From assembly GCA_004764695.1 (NCBI GenBank), contig SMSO01000031.1, positions 7,807,261 to 7,871,260 on the forward strand: 64,000 bases of DNA. Direction: 5' to 3'. Made by a program: the position numbers and the translations under genes. Of the stretch, positions 46,004 to 57,090 are shown in pieces. The stretch comes from Schizochytrium sp. TIO01 (lineage: Eukaryota > Sar > Bigyra > Thraustochytrida > Thraustochytriidae). Every line of letters starts with the position of its first letter. Position 1 is the first letter of the stretch. The notes under the pieces were generated by a model. The model saw only the letters and a program-made list of their open reading frames with translations. It ran no database searches and was not told the DNA's origin.

Positions 46004-48419
46004 CTTGAACAACCCCACCCAGGATATCTGCTGAGCACCGCAATACTCTATTTCCCACTCTGGAGCAGATATTCCCTTGTACCTTTACAATTGCAACACC
46101 TGTTTGGCTCTTAGTTGCAGCGAGTTTGGGGTTTGCTGATGCATCTTGATTTACTGAGTCATACCCTCCACAATACCCAGGGGCTAATTTCGGTAGTATT
46201 TGCGAACCTTTAGAGCACATTCACAGTATCCCAGGAACTATGACGCAGATGATACGCGACCTAGTGTACAATCCATCCTATCTTATTCGAACCAAGGCTT
46301 CCAATATTTACTGCCTAGGTTCTATTGCTCCGTTCGCTAGTGGAGGATACCTACTACTGCATTCGATACAAGAGAAAAGCAACCTCACTCCGTTGACATA
46401 TCATTGACTTTAAAACTAGGCTAGAATCTGAAGATATTGGAGGTAGTCTTAAGCTTCTGCTTGACGCGCCTAGCTGAGCTCGACTGGACGTTTTGCTCTC
46501 AGGCAAGCAACTCTGATGACGTTGCTTGGAACGACATCAGCTGTCACTTTCGAGATTATCAACTCCGTCATCACATTGGTTACTACTGCGCCCGTGCATC
46601 CTACGTGAAACTATTTTTCAACTTGTATTACTTTAAGCCATGCTTTTCGAAGTTCAGAAGATGATAGTTCAATAGAAGAAAAGCAAAGTGAGACTATTTC
46701 CTTTCCTGATCTCTAAACCGTAAAAATCGACATGCAATGCCGAGGTGGTTTCTGGTGAGCTTCTTATTTCGTTTCAACACTCATCTTCGGGTTCGTGCTC
46801 TGGCAAGGCCGCCTAAGCTGTGACCAGAACATGCTTTAAACCCTGCTCCAATGCAGGTTTTCTTTCTTAAGTCTTGCTGTTGCAACCGTCTTCAAACTCA
46901 GATTAGAGCCATGTCTGCATTTGTGCATTCATTAACTGTACTCGTGGGAACGCCAAAGCCATGGTTTCCGAATGACTTTCAAGGGGGTGCCCCGAGCCCC
47001 ACAGTGCGGGGAATAAGAGGCTCAGCAGTGAAGCTGTGGGGCGAAGGTCTTGCGTTTTCTAGCAATTCCAAAGGCACCATAGTACGTACCTATGTCCCTA
47101 GAACCGCTGGCATCATGAGGTTTGTTTAGTTTGTTTAGAACGCTGCCAGCTACCTCATCATTGAGCATCGAGCACGCAATCAAAGCTGTCCTTCAGAGAT
47201 GGTTAGCTCTCTATAGCTGTGCTGAGCAATCAGACCAATGGCAGACCATCCATTTCACTCGATGAGAGGGAAGGTAGAAATGCCTCCGATTAAGTGAAGC
47301 TTTGAAGGCTAGAGCCACTCTAGGTACACCAGGTCACCCAGACTTTGGTCTTGCGGAATCACGCTAATAAGCCACGCTTCACCCGACCTTGCCAGCAATA
47401 ATGTCCCTAGAACAATGGAGGAAACGAGAAGCTGTCTGCCTCGAGTTACCTCTTCCATGAATAGTTTTCGCCGAAGGAAGTGTTCTTTTATAAATTGTTT
47501 CTTTAATTTTCATGTTATTAAATCCATCAACCAATGAATTAAACCCCCAGACATGAAGATTGCAAGGCAGCTAGAAGTAATAGTGGCACCCACTTGTAAT
47601 TTTTTTTTGTACTCTACCCAGGCTGAAGTATTTCGTACATTCATAGTGAGTTACATCAAAATTGTCTGACACCGAAATCTTCTTAGAGCCTGGTATGCTC
47701 CTGCTGGGGAAAATCCCAGGCGCGATGCTAGCAATAGCGATGTTCACTTTCGGTTCTGCAAATTGCGCGTTCCCTAGATATTTCCCCTTGCATTGATGCT
47801 CGAACAGCAAAGGAGCTCTTTGTTCTTTCCAACAAAGCATGGTGCAACCACCCGGTACAATATTGAAGAAAGACATCGACAACGATACTTATACTTGGTC
47901 ATATTTTCGACATCAACTTCTTTATACGCAGTGTAGGTACCGCAGAATTATTACTTGCTGGAACAATAATTAGATGAGTTCGCATTTGCCGAGGGGAGCT
48001 CCAAACCAAGCGTGAAGTTCTCGATGAAATCTGGCTTAGGACTCGGTCGACGTCGATTTTAGCTGAACTGTCTCCATTGAACTTGGTACGGTGCTCGATT
48101 TTCATATTGTTAACCTTCAAATCTGCATACCATGGTACTGGTTTCTGTTGGCATAGCTTGTACATTTGTCTAACTATGCATCACAGCGAAGATATATATT
48201 TCTCTTTAGTCGTGTCTCCTCATACGGCTGAGCTACATTGCAGTACTACCCTACAGATCACACGACAATTTGAGCGCCAATCGCAATTGCGGATGTCGAT
48301 CCAGACGAGGGTAGACACACACATACAAGTAAAAGCAAAAAAGCTATGCATAGGATGATTGATGCATACTCAGCCCAGACGTAAAGGCAAATAGTCGACG
48401 TGAATGAATGATATTGTGA
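46004..48419. other. Spacer P5-P6, no confident gene
   Basis: About 2.4 kb, the shortest internal spacer. Frames of 75-103 codons occur on both strands without recognisable motifs. A 9-bp GC-rich inverted repeat at 46996-47042 is the only structural feature I could pick out. The region must hold the 5' control region of P5 and the 3' end of P6. Confidence 0.6.
46996..47042. repeat. GC-rich inverted repeat
   Basis: GCCCCACAG at 46996-47004 is perfectly complementary to CTGTGGGGC at 47034-47042, with a 29-nt interior. It could form a stable hairpin in DNA or RNA. It stands out because the surrounding spacer is AT-rich. The role is unknown. Confidence 0.55.
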
Positions 48420-51400
48420 TTAGCGTTTAAGATAAGAAATATAACGATATGCAAAAACTGACAAAATACGCAAGCCTGCAGCATACCCACCCAAGGCACC
48501 GAGACAGAACCGCCAATCATGGGATTTATAGCCAAACGTGTCTTGCGTAAATTCCCAAGCAGTTTGACCATTATCCAACATAAAGCAACCCGGGTTCGTG
48601 TCTGGTTCAGAAGAAGGATCGTCACATGCCAGTTGCGAGACTACTAAAGCGTTCAGAGCATACCGAACCGGGTTTGTGTACACTACCCACTGCCAAAACC
48701 TAGGCACATCGTCCCAGGCAATCATAAGACCAGAAGTAATAGACCAAAACCCAATCGTTATGGCTCCCAGAATATTTGAAACCTGATCATTTGGACACAC
48801 AGCAGCGAGAAGGTGCCCCCAAAAGATGATTGTTGTAAGGAATAAGAAAAATGTTCCCCAGAACAAGAAGAACGCAGCTGCATCGTGCCAGAGGTATACG
48901 ATGAAGTAAAAGATAGACGAGTAAATCAACGATGACAAAATGATATACGGGAACTCGGCTGCGGTTTGAGCAATAACCATAGGTAAAACACCATAATAGT
49001 GTGCCGCTCTCTCCCGATAGAATGGAGCCCGCTCATCCATAATTGTTGGCATAGCTGTGTTCAAAGCAATGACACCCATGAAGGTTGTACAGTGATATAG
49101 CAAACCAACAAAGCTCTGGATATCTGAAGAAGACTCAATATTCAACCCATTACGGTAAAATGAGAAACCGAAGAAGATGCCAATCACAATGGCAACTATA
49201 AACCGTGTAGTATTATACGCAGGGTTGCGCCAGTACGCTAGCCACCATCGCTTCATGAGTTGGTCAAGCTGAGTCGAGAATACACTTGCATACTCATCTT
49301 TAAACTTGAACTCCTTGCGATCTTGCAGATTCCTTTGAACCAGTTCATCAATTGCAGCCTCATTCCTTTTACGAAGATCACTTTCCTTATACTCATATAC
49401 GTAGTCTGCAGTCACCTTGAGTCCTGCACTTGCACCAATAGCTTCAAGCATGTACGTAGCAGGGTTGTAACGAGGGTTCGGCATCAATCGAGTACCGGGA
49501 ATTGCTGCCAAGTACTCCAACAGCTTCTCCGAGCCTTGTCCCAGATCACCAAAGTAAACCATCTCACCTCCACGACGAAGTAGTAACAAACGGTCGAACT
49601 TTGTGAAAATATCCTTCGAAGGCTGGTGAATCGTACAAATAATCGTGCGTCCAGCACGAGCAATGCGCTCCAAGCCCTCCATTACAATACGCGCAGAGCT
49701 AGCATCAAGACCAGATGTTGGCTCGTCAGCAAAGATGATGGCTGGGTTTGCAGAAAGCTCCACACCGATGGTCACCCGCTTGGCTTGCTCAGTGCTCAAA
49801 CCTCCTGAAGTTTTGAAACCGATTGCAAGATCGCGGATTGGCTCAAGCTTTAGAGTCTCAATTACGCTCTCCACAAACTTGTCTTTATCTTCCTTTGAAA
49901 CGTCATGAGGCTGGCGAAGGTAGGCAGAGAAAGTCAAGGCTTCGTGTACTGTAGCAAAAGGACTGTGAATGTCCATCTGTTCGACGTATCCAACAATGCG
50001 CGAGAACGAAGTTTTCTCCTGTGGGTGACCATTGACCAAGACTTCACCGGTGATCCTACCACCTGTCTTGCGGAGAGCAAGCACATCAAGCAGAGTTGAT
50101 TTACCCGCACCAGAGCTGCCCATGAGGGCGGTAAGGGTGCCGGCTTCTGCGTAGCCAGTGATGCCTTTGAGAAGGTCAAGATTGTATTCGCCGCGGCCGG
50201 CGTTAGGACCGGGGACGGAGTACCATAGATCACGAAACACGAGATCAGCTGGAACAAAATTAGCTTTATTCAGAGAAGTAGCCATCCGTTGAGCTGATCT
50301 ATAAGATTGTGCACCACTGTTCTCTTTTGTGGCACCTGCAGGATTCATTTGCTGATCATGGGGATCGGCTTTGCGGTCGAGCTGGATGCGTTGGACGTTC
50401 TGAGCTTCGTCTTCAGCAGAATTGGTTTCTTCTTTGCCGCTCTGTGGCGCCCCACCCTCAGATCTCACAAAAGTGTATCCAGTATAGCTCAAGAAGATGT
50501 CAAAAAGTTTGTAGCCAAGAAGCACCAGTATCCCACCCCAGATAAAATCATCATTGTCCTGTATGCCAAAAAGGTCTAGAGCGTAACTTCTTTGCGCTTC
50601 TGTAAAAGCTTTCGAGCCAAATATTACTAGAACGGATGATCGAAAGCCCCAAGCGATTGGGGAAAGCCAATAAATCCAAATGCACCATGTTGGAATTGAA
50701 TTCCTTGTAATAATGTAACCACTGAAGAGAATTGATGTACCAATTGAAACTGCAGCAAGTACTTGTGCGATTGGGGGGGAAGTTGCAATCGTTGCAACTG
50801 CTCTTAGCCATGCGGAAAAGGACATGTTTAGTACAAAGAGAACTACAACGAAAAGCATAAATGTACCACCAACATCTGATTCACCTGTTGCAGTGTTTTC
50901 CCAAGGGACCAACGTGGGAATCCAAAAAATGAGTGTGGCCAGGAGTATGGCTTCTGCAAGTGCAAGTGGCAGCACAGCAATTACTTCTGAAAGGACATAG
51001 GATATTGTTCGGAAAAAGAGGCTGCCGCTTTGTTTGTAGTAAACAGGTCGTTGGAACAAAACAACGGGGATTTGTGCGACTCCCGCGAGCATGGCCTGCA
51101 AGAGAACCATGAAAAGAATTCCAAAACGCTGAGTTGCGGGGGTTTGGTCATCGTCTGAATTTGTTGGCAAGTCTGGGCTCAGGTCCAGAAACACGGTTCC
51201 CATGAGAACACCCATCACGACCGCTTGCCCCAGCCGTGCTACAACAAATTCTGTGTCTCGGTATGTAAGTTGAGTTTGGCGTTGCAAAACAATTTTGAGC
51301 TCTTGACAAAACGAGTTTGCATATAGAGGTGTTTTGCTGGAGTATAATTCCCTTCGCGCTGCAGAATCAACCTTATTTTCTGGAGTACACCAACGATCGG

Positions 51401-53102
51401 TCGCATCACGCTTTTTAAGAGAGAATGGCGAGTTTGACCATGCATCTGCCATCTCTTTTTCGTTTGCTGGTGCATCTGAGCGAATCTGATAACGCTTACG
51501 CTGAGGAGTAGTGACTTCCTGAATAAAGTCAGCAATATCTCGATCAAAGGGACACTCGAAGCCGATGCTTTCAAAGTACGGTAATACGTCTTCTCGAGGT
51601 CCATGGAATACTACATAGCCAAGTGCTAAAATAAGGATTTCGTCGAAGAGCTCATATGTTTCTGGAGGAGGTTGGAGTAATGCAATAATAGGCGTAAGCT
51701 GAAGCTTTTTTGCAACTCCAGTAATTCGACGGCAAATGTCAAACGTGGCGGCACTATCAAGACCTGTAGAAATCTGATCATAGAACCCGATTGGACGGCG
51801 GCCCATTAGCATTTCAGCCGAAGTCACACGTTTTTTCTCTCCGCCAGAAACACCGCGCACGAGTTCATTTCCTACAATTGTGTCAGCAGCGTTTGTAAGA
51901 GCAAGGTTATCAATAATGAATTGAGGAAGGTCTTCGAGCTGCTTCTTGATGACCTTCCATTCCTCTTCCGAGACCTGCTCAGAGGTTCCTGGCCGCGTCA
52001 TCACGTGGTGTGCCATCTCAGGGCCGCCAAAGCATTTGTATGAAAACTGAAGGGTTTCACGAACAGTCATAATTGGGTTGTGCACGTCTACTTGGTCAAC
52101 AAAAGTGACCATTTTCCGCAAATGGAGCTCATCGGGACGAAAACCGGAGTAGAAAATGTCTCCTTCAAGGGAGTTTTTCATACCGGTTTTGAGGCGTCCT
52201 GATAAGGCCTTGAAAAGGGTACTTACTCCGCAACCTGGCGGACCAAGAACCAAGGTTGACTTGCCAGCTTCAAAAACACCAGACATTTGCCTCAGAATGG
52301 GCAGATCCGTGAGGTTCTTGCTCTCACCACACACTCCAGAGAAGGGTGTTAGCAATTTCCACAGGGTCTTAAAAATGTTTGTCACACCGATGTCAACCTT
52401 GCGTACTTTTACGGTATATGTAAGGTCGCGGAAGGCAAGGTTTACAGGCCATGTGTCGTCACCTTGAGCACGTGATACAAGGTTTGCGTAGCCTACCATT
52501 GTGAGTTCGCGGGCCTCTTCGCTAGGACCGTACGAGGACTGCATTCGCGAGGGTGCCCGGATGAGCCCTCGTCCTAGTAGCTGCCCCAACAATTTAACCT
52601 CCTCGGCTTCGAGGCTAACATTGTATTCTTCAGATCCGGTCTTGCCCTTTTCTTGGTTTCTTTTCACTTGCTTTTGCAAGTGTCCTAGCAGCTTTCGAAT
52701 ATCGGCAATTTCTTCTTGCGTTGGCTTCTCCTCTTCCGCATCGTGCAATGCGACTCCGTTTTCTTCGCCATCAAGTTCGTCCTCAAATAAGTCTTCGTAG
52801 TTATCCATCATCCCATTCGTCGGCGGTACAGTGGATGTGTTTGCTGCGCAGTTAGGCTTGTAATTACTCTGGGTACCCTCGGTCTCAACAGGTTCAATTC
52901 CAACGCTCGTTGGACTATCGCCCTGGCGAGACTCGCCATCTTTCACAACCTCTTTTGTACTCCAAGGATCACCCTCATTCCTCGTTCTCATCATTGGTGT
53001 CATCATCCATGATGGTGATGGCTGATCCTCGGCGATTTGCATGATCCTCCTCCTCCTCTTCCTGCTTCTGCTGCTGCAGTTGTCGAGATTGGTCGCCCTC
53101 AT
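48420..53102 (-). CDS. P6: full-size ABCG/PDR transporter, second subfamily; N-terminus uncertain
   Basis: An exporter of 1,560 residues from the ATG at 53102. It differs from P1-P5 by a pre-NBD1 segment (RKVDIGVTN, then LLTPFSGVCG) and by TMD1 sequences such as RPVYYKQSGSLFF. NBD1: GPPGCGVST with Val293, VSGGE, FYDQ and LLQPP. NBD2: GSSGAGKST, LSTEQ, ADEP and IHQPS. TMD2 has ERAPFYRERAAHYYG and the paired-Cys loop. The C-terminus is SYLKR. The first 42 or so residues are strongly basic and unlike any paralog. An overlapping frame from an ATG at 53118 instead reads MLALEHEGD, then RRGSAITIMDDD, resembling MLAGNSEGG and REGSALTIGEED of P7, and stops at 52975. A one-base indel near 52977 probably separates the true leader from the body. 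NBD2 DNA is almost identical to P7. Confidence 0.93.
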   Translation of the reverse strand: MRATNLDNCSSRSRKRRRRIMQIAEDQPSPSWMMTPMMRTRNEGDPWSTKEVVKDGESRQGDSPTSVGIEPVETEGTQSNYKPNCAANTSTVPPTNGMMDNYEDLFEDELDGEENGVALHDAEEEKPTQEEIADIRKLLGHLQKQVKRNQEKGKTGSEEYNVSLEAEEVKLLGQLLGRGLIRAPSRMQSSYGPSEEARELTMVGYANLVSRAQGDDTWPVNLAFRDLTYTVKVRKVDIGVTNIFKTLWKLLTPFSGVCGESKNLTDLPILRQMSGVFEAGKSTLVLGPPGCGVSTLFKALSGRLKTGMKNSLEGDIFYSGFRPDELHLRKMVTFVDQVDVHNPIMTVRETLQFSYKCFGGPEMAHHVMTRPGTSEQVSEEEWKVIKKQLEDLPQFIIDNLALTNAADTIVGNELVRGVSGGEKKRVTSAEMLMGRRPIGFYDQISTGLDSAATFDICRRITGVAKKLQLTPIIALLQPPPETYELFDEILILALGYVVFHGPREDVLPYFESIGFECPFDRDIADFIQEVTTPQRKRYQIRSDAPANEKEMADAWSNSPFSLKKRDATDRWCTPENKVDSAARRELYSSKTPLYANSFCQELKIVLQRQTQLTYRDTEFVVARLGQAVVMGVLMGTVFLDLSPDLPTNSDDDQTPATQRFGILFMVLLQAMLAGVAQIPVVLFQRPVYYKQSGSLFFRTISYVLSEVIAVLPLALAEAILLATLIFWIPTLVPWENTATGESDVGGTFMLFVVVLFVLNMSFSAWLRAVATIATSPPIAQVLAAVSIGTSILFSGYIITRNSIPTWCIWIYWLSPIAWGFRSSVLVIFGSKAFTEAQRSYALDLFGIQDNDDFIWGGILVLLGYKLFDIFLSYTGYTFVRSEGGAPQSGKEETNSAEDEAQNVQRIQLDRKADPHDQQMNPAGATKENSGAQSYRSAQRMATSLNKANFVPADLVFRDLWYSVPGPNAGRGEYNLDLLKGITGYAEAGTLTALMGSSGAGKSTLLDVLALRKTGGRITGEVLVNGHPQEKTSFSRIVGYVEQMDIHSPFATVHEALTFSAYLRQPHDVSKEDKDKFVESVIETLKLEPIRDLAIGFKTSGGLSTEQAKRVTIGVELSANPAIIFADEPTSGLDASSARIVMEGLERIARAGRTIICTIHQPSKDIFTKFDRLLLLRRGGEMVYFGDLGQGSEKLLEYLAAIPGTRLMPNPRYNPATYMLEAIGASAGLKVTADYVYEYKESDLRKRNEAAIDELVQRNLQDRKEFKFKDEYASVFSTQLDQLMKRWWLAYWRNPAYNTTRFIVAIVIGIFFGFSFYRNGLNIESSSDIQSFVGLLYHCTTFMGVIALNTAMPTIMDERAPFYRERAAHYYGVLPMVIAQTAAEFPYIILSSLIYSSIFYFIVYLWHDAAAFFLFWGTFFLFLTTIIFWGHLLAAVCPNDQVSNILGAITIGFWSITSGLMIAWDDVPRFWQWVVYTNPVRYALNALVVSQLACDDPSSEPDTNPGCFMLDNGQTAWEFTQDTFGYKSHDWRFCLGALGGYAAGLRILSVFAYRYISYLKR

Positions 53103-54303
53103 GCTCTAGCGCCAGCATGTTGACTTGAGTGTATCTAGCTTGCACGCAAGCAAGCAAAGCCCACGCCCCAATTTGGTTTTGCTGGCCTCAGTTCACCAAG
53201 AATACGTGCTAAATTTCAGATTCTTAGGACAGACACCTCGTCTCAGCTTTGGCAACAAGCCCCTCCTGCTTCAATCCTAGATACCCGGGTACTTGCTACC
53301 TCTTGCTCTGCACCAACTTCCATGTCTCGCACCCTGAGCAACTCGAAGAAGAGCTTGAAGTCCTTAGAGTGCCCGTGCCTCTCGAGCGTCTTCAAGTTGG
53401 TTTGAGTGGAAAGAACGACACCCAACTTGAACATTGATTGAAAGCAAAACTAAAATTGCTTTCCAAGTACCTACAACTTCTTAAGAACTCGGATCCAACT
53501 GAATCGCAGGCAACCCTCTGTGCACACCTTCACCAGAACAGGTGTCACTGGAGCGCTGGCGGTCGTTCTGACTTCCTTCCTTTGCGCGGCAGTAGTCGAA
53601 GAGCGAACAGAGCCTGCTTGCAAAGTGGACGCAGGTCCTTTGTTTACGAGCCTGGGCGATTGCAATTTCAAGGTTTGGTCACGGAGAAAGGGTTGGGGAA
53701 CCTGAATGGGAGCGATGAGCGCCGCGGCTTTCGGACTTTTACTTTTGCCATCACTGCTGTGTTTATTTATTTCTACTACAAACTAAATTTCATTTTGTAT
53801 TAACTTTTTTTTTATTTTTTCTTTCTCGCGATAGTTTCCTTTTCTGGCAGATCGAAGTATTGGAACTTCAGAAAAAGGCAATTCGTAAGAACGGCAACCA
53901 ACCAGAAAGAACTTTCAACGAGCTCGTGTGCCGCTCAATGCTTGCGTGAAACTTGGAGTACTCTGCGTCCAAAGCTTTCTCGCGTCGCACCTTTCCTTCA
54001 TCCAGGTCCAGCCAGGTACTTGTCAAAAACATTTCCCAATACCTTTGGCCTTTTTTCGACCTCTCGTACTTCAGAATGATCAAATTTATCACGGTCCCTG
54101 CAAACACATTCGTCAAAAATCGCCTACGAATAGTCAGTCCTCTGCAATCCATTCACCGTTCGATTGTGATTGTGATTGTGATGCCGTGACTTCGATTCCC
54201 ATATTCAACTTGCCGGGAAACTGAACTAACACGGCTTGGAAGCACGGTCGCCCCGAGCTTGAGCGTGCTTGCTCCCTCAGGATTGGAGACATTGCAATTG
54301 CAG

Positions 54304-54340
<37 letters not shown>
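54304..54340. repeat. AAGC tetranucleotide array
   Basis: Nine uninterrupted copies of AAGC, the same unit as at 18428. Confidence 0.9.
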
Positions 54341-54654
54341 TGGCTCACCTCAACTGCTTTGATTGCACTATGCCCTTCAATTTAGAAATGTAGATACAGC
54401 GAGAACTCAATGGCGCTTCTCAGCCTGGTGAGCTAGAGAACGAACGCAGCCAATGGATGGAGGGCAAGGCCTGCCTGCAGAAAACGTCAACGGTGATCGT
54501 GTGGATTTCGGCACCTTCAAGGTTAGAGGTTTTGATTCCTGGTCTTGGGTTCGTTTGATTTCCACAAGCGCTGTCAAAGCTGAAGTGCCGCAGTTCAATC
54601 ACTCAATCATCCATTGATTGCCACGAACCTATGGCCCATACACAGCTTTTCTCC

Positions 54655-54679
54655 ACCACCAGCAGCAGCAGCAGCAGCC
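54655..54679. repeat. CAG trinucleotide run
   Basis: Seven CAG units. No supported reading frame passes through it. Confidence 0.85.
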
Positions 54680-55302
54680 TCATGCAATACGCAGACTAAT
54701 GGGCCTTCCTAGCCAGAAAACAAAACAGACAAACACCACCTCCAACTCGAGGAGTTTGTGCAAAGCAGCAGCAGATTGCCATCTGGACGCAGCCACCCTT
54801 GCTTTCCAATATACCGTCTTGACTCCAGCTTTGTCCGCATCCTCGCGTCTCCTGGCCATCTCCAAGTCTCTCTTCGGGACTTCGTCTTGCTCAGTTTAGA
54901 GCACCTCTTTCGTCTTGCCGATCTAAGCGCCCGCGAAAGGTCGTACGGCGGACACAGAGCGTGCAGACGGTGGCGTACGAGTAGCTACCGGCGCCTAGCG
55001 CACCATCTTGCTTGCATTGCGCATATTCGTAGATACCGCTAGAGATAGTACCTAGGTGCTTGCTTGCTTCGATATATGTTGGTTTAGGAATGGAGTTGAG
55101 TCTCGCTTCGATTCCTCGCGACGCAGGATAAGTTGAGATTGAGGGGCACGCAACGGAGGGCCGCTGATTCGAACGAAAGTCGCATGTGTAACGAACGCCG
55201 TGATCTCTGCGATGACGGAGCTTTTGTGTACTTATTCTTCATATTCTACAATTTCTATAATTTCTGTAATTTTGCAGTGCTTACGTGGAGTGTTTCACAC
55301 CA

Positions 55303-55410
55303 GCGGTTTCGTTTGTTTCGTTTACTTCGTTTACTTCGTTTATTTCGTTTATTTCGTTTATTTCGTTTGTTTCGATTGTTTCGTTTGTTTCGTTTGTTTC
55401 GTTCGTAGGT
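55303..55410. repeat. 9-bp tandem array (TTTCGTTTA/TTTCGTTTG)
   Basis: About twelve copies of a 9-bp unit TTTCGTTTR and variants with TACTTCGTT. Because the unit is a multiple of three it keeps several frames open on both strands, giving RLF and NET/NEI tripeptide repeats. Confidence 0.85.
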
Positions 55411-55905
55411 TTATATGTTGGTGATGGAGGTTTATACAGCATTGGCGATTTACTGCTGCTCCTCAGGAGGGTCTTGGCACAGGAGAAGAACGTCGGGCTG
55501 ACTGACGAGCTCTCAGGGGCTCCAGAAAAGCAGCTGTCCAAGTTCAAGGTCGTGGCGTAGCTGCATTCTACTGCGAGTTGAGTGGTGTTGTTGTCTGATG
55601 GTTGTTAGGGCGGCAAGTTGAATCCCACGGCACGTGGAAGAACCTAATAAACTGGAATACATGAAAACTTTTGTGTCTATTGATGAGCAAACTACCGAAC
55701 ACTCTCGAGAAAACCCTCTGGAGCACGATCGCGAGTGTGCTTCAAACATTCGAAGGCTGCCTAAACCCAGCGAGTCGAGCATGTATATGCAGCTTTACCC
55801 AGAAAGAAAGCTGCCACGAGGGCGAGCTAACTTCAAGAACGGACCGGAAAGCGATTTGGTGCTCTTCACACACCACCATCAGTTTCATCTCTGTTGTTTT
55901 TACTA

Positions 55906-56032
55906 TTAAAACTAAAACTAAAACTAAAACTAAAACTAAAACTAAAACTAAAACTAAAACTAAAACTAAAACTAAAACTAAAACTAAAACTAAAACTAAC
56001 ACTAAAACTAAAACTAAAACTAAAACTAAAAC
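55906..56032. repeat. 6-bp tandem array (TAAAAC)n
   Basis: About 21 copies of TAAAAC, with one variant unit near 55997. The complementary strand reads GTTTTA. It resembles no telomere repeat that I know for certain and sits inside the array, so I treat it as an interstitial microsatellite. Confidence 0.9.
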
Positions 56033-56512
56033 AGTAAATTGTTTTTTCAATAGAAATAAAAATTTGATCATCTTTCAGTTTTCATCGCCAATTATTAGGA
56101 TGCCTCAAAACGCACAGACACACAGACAGACGTGCGTGAGGCCTTCTCTGTTATATTTCCTCGTTCTAGCCTGATCTATATTCTGCACAAAGAAAGAAGC
56201 CTTCCTCGCGTAGTCTGCGTGCTATCGCGGGCAGCCGATGGCTGGCCAGAGCAGAGAGATTCATTCCCATAACTCGGCGTGGGCGACACTGATGATGATG
56301 ATGCGACTCGACGAACTGCGCCATCCACGTTGTCTGGTATGAGAATTAGAGCATCTTAGCTGTACTTTACTTGGTACTTCTACTGTGGGGGGCGCAAAAG
56401 ACCCGGAAAAGCTCTGGCTGGGTGGTTATATACAAAACAAGGTGTATCGAAGAGCCTACTCTCGCTTGAGATAAATCTTTTATTTTCCTCCTGTGATTTT
56501 AAGACTTTAAAT

Positions 56513-56530
56513 TGTTTTTAATTAAAAACA
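56513..56530. repeat. Perfect 18-bp AT palindrome
   Basis: TGTTTTTAATTAAAAACA is fully self-complementary. It lies about 560 bp beyond the 3' end of P7 and belongs to the recurrent class of spacer palindromes. Confidence 0.75.
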
Positions 56531-57090
56531 TAGAAAAAAATCAGAGTAACTATAAAATTTTATATTGGAGTCAAGACAAGAAAAGAAGAACATTGGCAAC
56601 AAGGTTGCTGACCAGCCTGTACAACGAAGATGCTAGCTCGAATTGTACAAAACGGAGGTTCAAAGCAAGCAGCGGCGTGGCACTCGCATCCAAAATATGA
56701 GTAGACATACGAGATTTGATCTTGCTGTATCGTGGCATTTGACTGAAATCTTTGCGTGCGGGCCCGCGCAATACGGAGAGACTCATGCTGCGAGATTATT
56801 CAATCACGATGGTTTCTGAAGCTCACTATGATCTCGGGAAGTTTGAGGCGTTCGTATGCATCACAAAGTCCAAGGTAGTACCTAGTGGTTTCTTGCATCA
56901 CTTTCGCCCAACGAGATTGACCATGATCGCCAATATACAAACAGAGAGACTGCGGCGGTTCACGACATTTCCAGATCAAGCGACCAATCAATGTCAGCAG
57001 AGATAGCATGAATAGATCAAGTTTACAGACAATGAATAATTCCTTTATATTTCGGCTAAGCACTATTCTCAAAAATATAGGGTTGAATTT

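Larger units (their letters stand above)
53119..57090. other. Spacer P6-P7, simple-repeat rich, no confident gene
   Basis: About 4 kb dominated by simple repeats: AAGC at 54304-54340, CAG at 54655-54679, a 9-bp array at 55303-55410, a 6-bp array at 55906-56032, and an 18-bp AT palindrome at 56513-56530. Frames that overlap these arrays (RLFRLF and KTKTKT type) are artefacts of repeats. No conserved domain is visible. Confidence 0.6.

Noticed and set aside
55906-56032. Interstitial telomere repeat
   Set aside because: The unit TAAAAC/GTTTTA lacks the G-run typical of telomere repeats and lies between two genes of the same array.
55671-56174. Frame encoding Lys-Thr repeats, and its antisense Leu-Val repeat
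   Set aside because: Product of the TAAAAC array.
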